Shown: piece after piece, positions 59,871 through 64,000 of the stretch | Position numbering within the stretch: the first letter of the stretch is position 1 | How the letters are laid out: every line of letters begins with the position of its first letter | Source: Maribacter huludaoensis | Lineage (GTDB): Bacteria > Bacteroidota > Bacteroidia > Flavobacteriales > Flavobacteriaceae | Reading direction: 5' to 3' | DNA length: 64,000 bases | Assembly: GCF_029350945.1 (NCBI RefSeq) | Contig: NZ_JARKMS010000002.1 | Coordinates: 825,376-889,375, forward strand | The notes under the pieces: model-generated | The model's input: the letters and a program-made list of their open reading frames with translations, nothing else | The model's database searches: none | Told to the model about the DNA's origin: nothing | Position numbers and translations under genes: made by a program

Positions 59871-61004
59871 ATGAAAAAGGTTGTTGGAATTTTTTGTGTT
59901 CTAGCCCTGGCATGGGCATGTTCTAGTGATAGTACGGAGGATGAAGAGGTAATAATTCCAGGTGAGAAAGAAGAAGTTTCTTTTGAGCGTAGTGCAATGT
60001 TGATCAATTGGGCAGATAATATTATTATTCCTTCCTACGAAGCCTTTTCTGCTGATATGGAAGGTTTGTTGAGTGCATTCAATACGTTTAAAGCAGATGT
60101 CAATGAAGGTAATTTAATAGCTTTGCGTGCATCATGGTTGACCGCATACAAGTCTTGGCAACATGTTGAGATGTTTGAAATTGGTCCTGCGGAAACTGTA
60201 GGGTTTCAATTGAACATGAATATATATCCAACGGATAATGAGAAGATTGATGGGTTTATTGTGAATGGAAGTTATGACTTGACCTTATCCTCTAACAGAA
60301 GCGCAAAAGGATTTCCTGCTTTAGATTACTTATTGAACGGATTGGGTGATACCGATGCGGAAGTACTTGCATTCTATAATGGTGACAACGAAGAGGCTTA
60401 CCTACAATATACCGAAGATGTTTTAAAGAATATGCAGTCATTGACGGAAACTGTGGTATCTGATTGGACAAATGGTTATAGGGATACATTCATTGCCAAT
60501 GACGGAGCATCATCTACGGCATCTGTTGATCGTATGGTGAACGATTATATTTTTTATTACGAGAAGTATTTAAGAGCTGGTAAAATGGGAATTCCTTTAG
60601 GTGTTTTTTCCGGTAGTACCTTACCTAGAAATGTTGAGGCTTATTATGAAGCTACTATTTCTAACGATTTGTTCTTAGAAGGTTTATCTGCTGTTCAAGA
60701 CTTTTTTAACGGTAATCATTTTAATTCTAGTACCCAAGGTGAAAGTTTGGCATCATATCTGGATGCATTGAACACGCTAAAAAATGGAGAGGATTTGTCT
60801 ACTTTGATCAACGGTCAGTTTAATACGGCAAAAAGTATGGTGCTTGATCTTTCTGCGTTTAGAGCTGAAATTGAGAATAGCAATACTCCAACCTCCATGT
60901 TATTGGCGTATGATGAAGTGCAAAAAGCCGTACCAATGTTAAAGGTAGATATGGTTTCAGCAATGAGTATAAGTATTGATTTTGTTGATGCCGATGGTGA
61001 TTAA
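59871..61004 (+). CDS. Imelysin-like (M75-family) lipoprotein with altered metal motif
   Basis: A 377-residue lipoprotein (lipobox LAWAC, Cys at 17, followed by SSDSTEDEE). The body is a two-lobe helical imelysin fold: WLTAYKSWQHVEMFEIGPAE (about 89-108), NRSAKGFPALDYLLNGLGDT (about 143-162) and DWTNGYRDTFIANDGASSTA (about 197), AGKMGIPLGVFSGSTLPRNV (about 236). The usual G-x-H-x-x-E motif reads GFPALD, so the metal-binding His and Glu are missing, as in several flavobacterial imelysins. Imelysins are linked to iron uptake. It overlaps the HTTM gene by 1 nt and heads an operon with a TonB receptor. Confidence 0.88.
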   Translation: MKKVVGIFCVLALAWACSSDSTEDEEVIIPGEKEEVSFERSAMLINWADNIIIPSYEAFSADMEGLLSAFNTFKADVNEGNLIALRASWLTAYKSWQHVEMFEIGPAETVGFQLNMNIYPTDNEKIDGFIVNGSYDLTLSSNRSAKGFPALDYLLNGLGDTDAEVLAFYNGDNEEAYLQYTEDVLKNMQSLTETVVSDWTNGYRDTFIANDGASSTASVDRMVNDYIFYYEKYLRAGKMGIPLGVFSGSTLPRNVEAYYEATISNDLFLEGLSAVQDFFNGNHFNSSTQGESLASYLDALNTLKNGEDLSTLINGQFNTAKSMVLDLSAFRAEIENSNTPTSMLLAYDEVQKAVPMLKVDMVSAMSISIDFVDADGD

Positions 61005-62371
61005 TGGAATCGCTAATAGCTAAATATATAAAAGCTCCTATAGAGACCGCCCCTTTGGCGGTCTTTCGTATTTTATTTGGTCTAATGATGCTTTTTAGTA
61101 TTGTTAGGTTTTGGAGCTATGGCTGGATCGATAAACTTTATATTAAACCACAATTTTTCTTTTCTTATTACGGGTTTGAATGGGTAAAACCATTAGGTGT
61201 TTATACCTACCTTATTTTTCTGATTTGTGGCTTGGCGGCAGTTTTAGTAGCTCTTGGCTATCGCTATAAATTAAGTATAATCATTTTCTTTTTGAGCTTT
61301 ACCTATATAGAGCTCATGGATAAAACCACATACTTAAACCATTATTACTTTATTAGTATTCTAAGCTTCTTAATGATATTTTTGCCAGCTAACGCAAACT
61401 ATTCTCTAGATGCTTATTTAAACCCCAAAAAGTGCTTTCAATATGTTCCCAGCTGGACAGTCAATAGTATTAAGTTGCTTTTAGGTATTGTTTATTTCTA
61501 TGCCGGTCTGGCGAAATTGAATTCAGATTGGTTGTTGAAAGCTATGCCCTTAAAAATCTGGTTGCCCTCCAAGTTTGATATTCCTTTGATCGGGAGTTTT
61601 ATGGGACAAGAATGGGTACAGTATTTATTTAGCTGGTCTGGGGCAATTTACGATCTTTCCATACCTTTTTTATTACTATATAAAAAAACTAGGCCATTTG
61701 CGTTTGTTATGGTGGTGTTATTTCACGTGCTTACAAGGGTCTTGTTCCCTATTGGTATGTTCCCGTATGTTATGATCGTTTCTGCTTTAATATTTTTTGA
61801 TGCAAAAGTCCATCTTAAAATATTGATGTTTTTATTTAAAGTATTCAAAATAAACGGTGCTAGATTTAATAATCAAACAGTTTTTAATGAGCGGTCATCA
61901 TTTAAGCTTAGGTTTAAGCATATGGTAGTTGTTCTATTTTTTATGCTACAACTGACCGTCCCTTTTAGGTATTTGTTTTATCCGGGAGAATTATTTTGGA
62001 CAGAAGAAGGCTATCGTTTTTCATGGCGCGTAATGCTAATGGAAAAATCTGGCTACGCCCAATTTAAAATTGTGGACCAAGAATCTGGTCGGTGGTTTTA
62101 TGTGGATAATACTGATTTTATAACTCCGTTTCAAGAAAAACAAATGGCATTTCAGCCAGATTTTATATTGGAATACGCGCATTTTCTAAAAAATCATTTT
62201 GAAGAAAACGGTCACAAGAGCGTGCAGGTATTCGTAAATTGCCAAGTTAGTCTTAATGGGCGATTAAGTACAGAATTTATTGATCCCACCATTGATTTGG
62301 CAAAAGAAAAAGAATCTTTTTTACATAAAAATTGGATAACACCGTTTAGAGATGAAATTAAAGGAATTTAG
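61004..62371 (+). CDS. HTTM-domain membrane protein (vitamin K-dependent gamma-carboxylase-like)
   Basis: A 455-residue polytopic membrane protein. Residues 1-300 form the HTTM module: KAPIETAPLAVFRILFGLMM (about 10-29), FWSYGWIDKLYIKPQFFFSY (about 37-56), KTTYLNHYYFISILSFLMIF (about 107-126) and the YFYAGLAKLNSDWLLKAMPL segment (about 164-183) shared with gamma-glutamyl carboxylase. A C-terminal extracytoplasmic region with FSWRVMLMEKSGYAQFKIVD follows. Function in bacteria is unknown; it overlaps the imelysin gene by 1 nt and the TonB receptor gene by 20 nt, so all three are translationally coupled. Confidence 0.88.
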   Translation: MESLIAKYIKAPIETAPLAVFRILFGLMMLFSIVRFWSYGWIDKLYIKPQFFFSYYGFEWVKPLGVYTYLIFLICGLAAVLVALGYRYKLSIIIFFLSFTYIELMDKTTYLNHYYFISILSFLMIFLPANANYSLDAYLNPKKCFQYVPSWTVNSIKLLLGIVYFYAGLAKLNSDWLLKAMPLKIWLPSKFDIPLIGSFMGQEWVQYLFSWSGAIYDLSIPFLLLYKKTRPFAFVMVVLFHVLTRVLFPIGMFPYVMIVSALIFFDAKVHLKILMFLFKVFKINGARFNNQTVFNERSSFKLRFKHMVVVLFFMLQLTVPFRYLFYPGELFWTEEGYRFSWRVMLMEKSGYAQFKIVDQESGRWFYVDNTDFITPFQEKQMAFQPDFILEYAHFLKNHFEENGHKSVQVFVNCQVSLNGRLSTEFIDPTIDLAKEKESFLHKNWITPFRDEIKGI

Positions 62372-64000
62372 TTATTTGCTTTTATTATTTGTAGCATTTC
62401 CAGTATTTGGTCAGTTTAATATTTCTGGGCAAATAACCGATGAAGATGGTACGCCTGTTTCTGATGCAGAATTATATATTAAAGAGCTAGAGCGTTTAGA
62501 AACTACAAATTCAGAAGGTTACTACTCGGTAGAAAGTTTGTTGGCAGGTGCCTACACCATTGTTGTTTTTGCCTATGAGTTTGAAATTTTGGAGCAGGAT
62601 GTGGTCTTAAACGGTAATACTACTTTTAACGTAACATTGCAGCGGCTTAAAGTAAACAATCTGTCTGAAGTTGTCTTAACACAGAAGAGAGAGGAGGTCT
62701 TTACTTTAAAGCAGCTAAAAAAAGTAGAAGGTACTGCAATCTATGCCGGTAAAAAGAGCGAGGTGGTACTTTTAGAAGGTATTACCGGTAACTTAGCGGC
62801 CAATAATCCTAGACAGATATATAGCCAAGTAGTAGGTTTGAATATATATGATAATGGCGATGCCGGATTACAGTTAAATATTGGCGGTAGGGGTCTTGAT
62901 CCCAATAGAACTGCTAATTTTAATACAAGGCAGAACGGCTATGATATTAGTGCAGATGTTTTAGGGTATCCAGAAAGTTACTATACACCACCGGCAGAAG
63001 CTTTGGAGGAAATTCAGGTAGTGAGGGGGGCGGCTTCCTTGCAATACGGAACACAATTTGGTGGTCTTGTAAACTTTAAGTTCAAGAAGCCTAATCCTAA
63101 TAAAAAAATAGAATGGGTAAGCAGGCAAACGGTAGGGTCTTATGATTTAAAAACTTCGTTCAATAGCCTTAGTGGTACGGTAGGTAAAATAAGTTACTAC
63201 ACTTATTTTAATTATAAAGAGGGCAGTGGTTTTAAACCAAATTCTAATTATAATAGTAGAAATTATTTTGCTCACGTAGGGTATCAGGTTTCTGATAATA
63301 CAAAACTTACCCTTGAGACCACATTTCTTAATTATTTAGCGCAACAGCCAGGTGGTCTAACAGATGCCCAATTTATTGAAGACCCCACTTTTAGTAATAG
63401 GGAGCGAAATTGGTTTGATATTGATTGGAAATTGTACTCCTTACGTCTAGATCATAAAATTTCATCCAAAATGGATTTTAGTTTAAATGTCTTTGGATTA
63501 GATGCTTCTAGAAGCGCACTTGGTTTTCGTACCAATAGGGTATCGCAGCCAGATGATTTGGAAGAACCACGAGAATTGTTAATAGATAATTTTCAGAATT
63601 GGGGTGCAGAAGCTAGGTTGCTTACTAGGTATAAGCTTGGTGATACAGAATCTGCGCTATTGGTTGGTTCTAAAATTTATAGAACAGATAATGATCAAAG
63701 GCAAGGGCCGGGTACAACGGCTGCAAATGCAGACTTTAATTTTGCAGATGATGAATTTCCAAATTATGAAAGACAATCTCAATTTAATTTTCCCAACTCC
63801 AATCTGGCATTCTTTGGTGAAAATATATTCAACATAACTCCCAAATTAACACTAACACCTGGTTTTAGGTTAGAGCATATTAAAACGGAAAGTATTGGTA
63901 GTTATAAGAATATTGTGCTTGATTTGGCTGGTAATCCACTTTTAAATGAAGAAGTGGAAGATAATAGGGAATTTGATAGAAATTTCTTGTTATTAGGTTT
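62352..64000 (+). CDS. TonB-dependent receptor, FecA/FhuA-like, truncated by window end
   Basis: An outer-membrane receptor of which the first 549 codons are present; the frame stays open to 64000. In order: signal peptide MKLKEFSYLLLLFVAFPVFG, a carboxypeptidase-regulatory-like domain starting ISGQITDEDGTPVSDAELYI (about 24-43, to about 100), TonB-box-like LSEVVLT (about 108), plug with IGGRGLDPNRTANFNTRQNG (about 177) and EEIQVVRGAASLQYGTQFGG (about 217-236), then barrel strands. The RGLDPNRTxNFNxRQNG-like plug pattern is near that of ferric-citrate-type receptors. It overlaps the HTTM gene by 20 nt. Confidence 0.92.
   Translation, partial: MKLKEFSYLLLLFVAFPVFGQFNISGQITDEDGTPVSDAELYIKELERLETTNSEGYYSVESLLAGAYTIVVFAYEFEILEQDVVLNGNTTFNVTLQRLKVNNLSEVVLTQKREEVFTLKQLKKVEGTAIYAGKKSEVVLLEGITGNLAANNPRQIYSQVVGLNIYDNGDAGLQLNIGGRGLDPNRTANFNTRQNGYDISADVLGYPESYYTPPAEALEEIQVVRGAASLQYGTQFGGLVNFKFKKPNPNKKIEWVSRQTVGSYDLKTSFNSLSGTVGKISYYTYFNYKEGSGFKPNSNYNSRNYFAHVGYQVSDNTKLTLETTFLNYLAQQPGGLTDAQFIEDPTFSNRERNWFDIDWKLYSLRLDHKISSKMDFSLNVFGLDASRSALGFRTNRVSQPDDLEEPRELLIDNFQNWGAEARLLTRYKLGDTESALLVGSKIYRTDNDQRQGPGTTAANADFNFADDEFPNYERQSQFNFPNSNLAFFGENIFNITPKLTLTPGFRLEHIKTESIGSYKNIVLDLAGNPLLNEEVEDNREFDRNFLLLG

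Noticed and set aside
63604-63837. 77-codon frame inside the TonB receptor
   Set aside because: The receptor frame from 62352 stays open through this region with clear barrel-like sequence; the other frame is incidental.
1-64000. rRNA, tRNA, prophage or insertion sequences
   Set aside because: I looked in the intergenic gaps on both strands and saw no cloverleaf, rRNA-like segment, transposase or integrase; a covariance-model scan could still find something I missed.

Overview
The window is about 37% GC. It uses the promoter grammar of Bacteroidetes (a -7 element TAnnTTTG, often with a TTG or TTTG about 20 nt upstream, and no Shine-Dalgarno sequences). It carries a SusC/SusD pair, DUF3276, DUF1573-YajC, lipoproteins with acidic residues after the lipobox, paired type II and type III glutamine synthetases, and a DnaJ with two zinc motifs. 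This points to a member of the Flavobacteriaceae, probably a marine Maribacter/Zobellia-like organism; the genus is inference. No rRNA, tRNA, CRISPR array, prophage or insertion sequence was seen, so it reads as ordinary chromosome with a few accessory islands.

Layout. 0.4-4.9 kb: a Ca2+/Na+ antiporter, then divergent glutamine synthetases (type II on minus, type III on plus). 4.9-10.8 kb: purM-like gene, Rieske lipoprotein, ApbE, prfA, pyrF, a small conserved gene and an alpha/beta hydrolase. 11-17.4 kb: a SusD/SusC outer-membrane uptake pair with no degradative enzymes beside it, and a membrane-embedded AraC-type regulator. 17.7-23.3 kb: DUF4197 lipoprotein, purU, an S23-like four-helix protein, an Lrp regulator, a probable inactive alpha/beta hydrolase, a DJ-1/PfpI lipoprotein and DUF1684. 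23.4-26.2 kb: nitrogen operon glnK-amt-porin. 26.4-31.2 kb: crcB with a small membrane protein upstream, MazG-like protein, ilvE, DUF4920, mnmD and a TIGR01777 epimerase. 31.3-38.5 kb: grpE-dnaJ, then a tightly packed ABC exporter - MscS - beta-barrel - NtrC-like regulator operon. 38.5-48.5 kb: ppk2, M28 peptidase, cyclophilin-FKBP fusion, cold-shock protein, 1-Cys peroxiredoxin, YfiT-like protein, GNAT, thioredoxin-like protein, CsaA, a bile-acid symporter family member and an acyltransferase. 48.5-58.4 kb: DUF3276, an MsbA-type exporter, nusB-DUF1573-yajC, ydeI-like gene and pepT, pyrD, Dabb, LysE and HMG-CoA lyase. 58.5-64 kb: an uptake island of DUF4856 lipoprotein, imelysin-like lipoprotein, HTTM membrane protein and a TonB-dependent receptor that runs off the window.

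Main points of interest. (1) A palindrome TACCCCTA...GGGTA occurs between the two glutamine synthetase genes and upstream of glnK-amt. The glnK and glnII promoters also share a TGAGGGT element at the same distance from their -7 boxes, which looks like the operator of an unidentified nitrogen regulator. (2) The DUF4856-imelysin-HTTM-TonB receptor island is a candidate uncharacterised metal or cofactor uptake system. (3) The ABC-MscS-barrel-regulator operon encodes an NtrC-type protein without a DNA-binding domain. (4) Two microproteins, 59 aa and 28 aa, share an N-terminal membrane motif. (5) A possible small RNA lies between dnaJ and the ABC operon.
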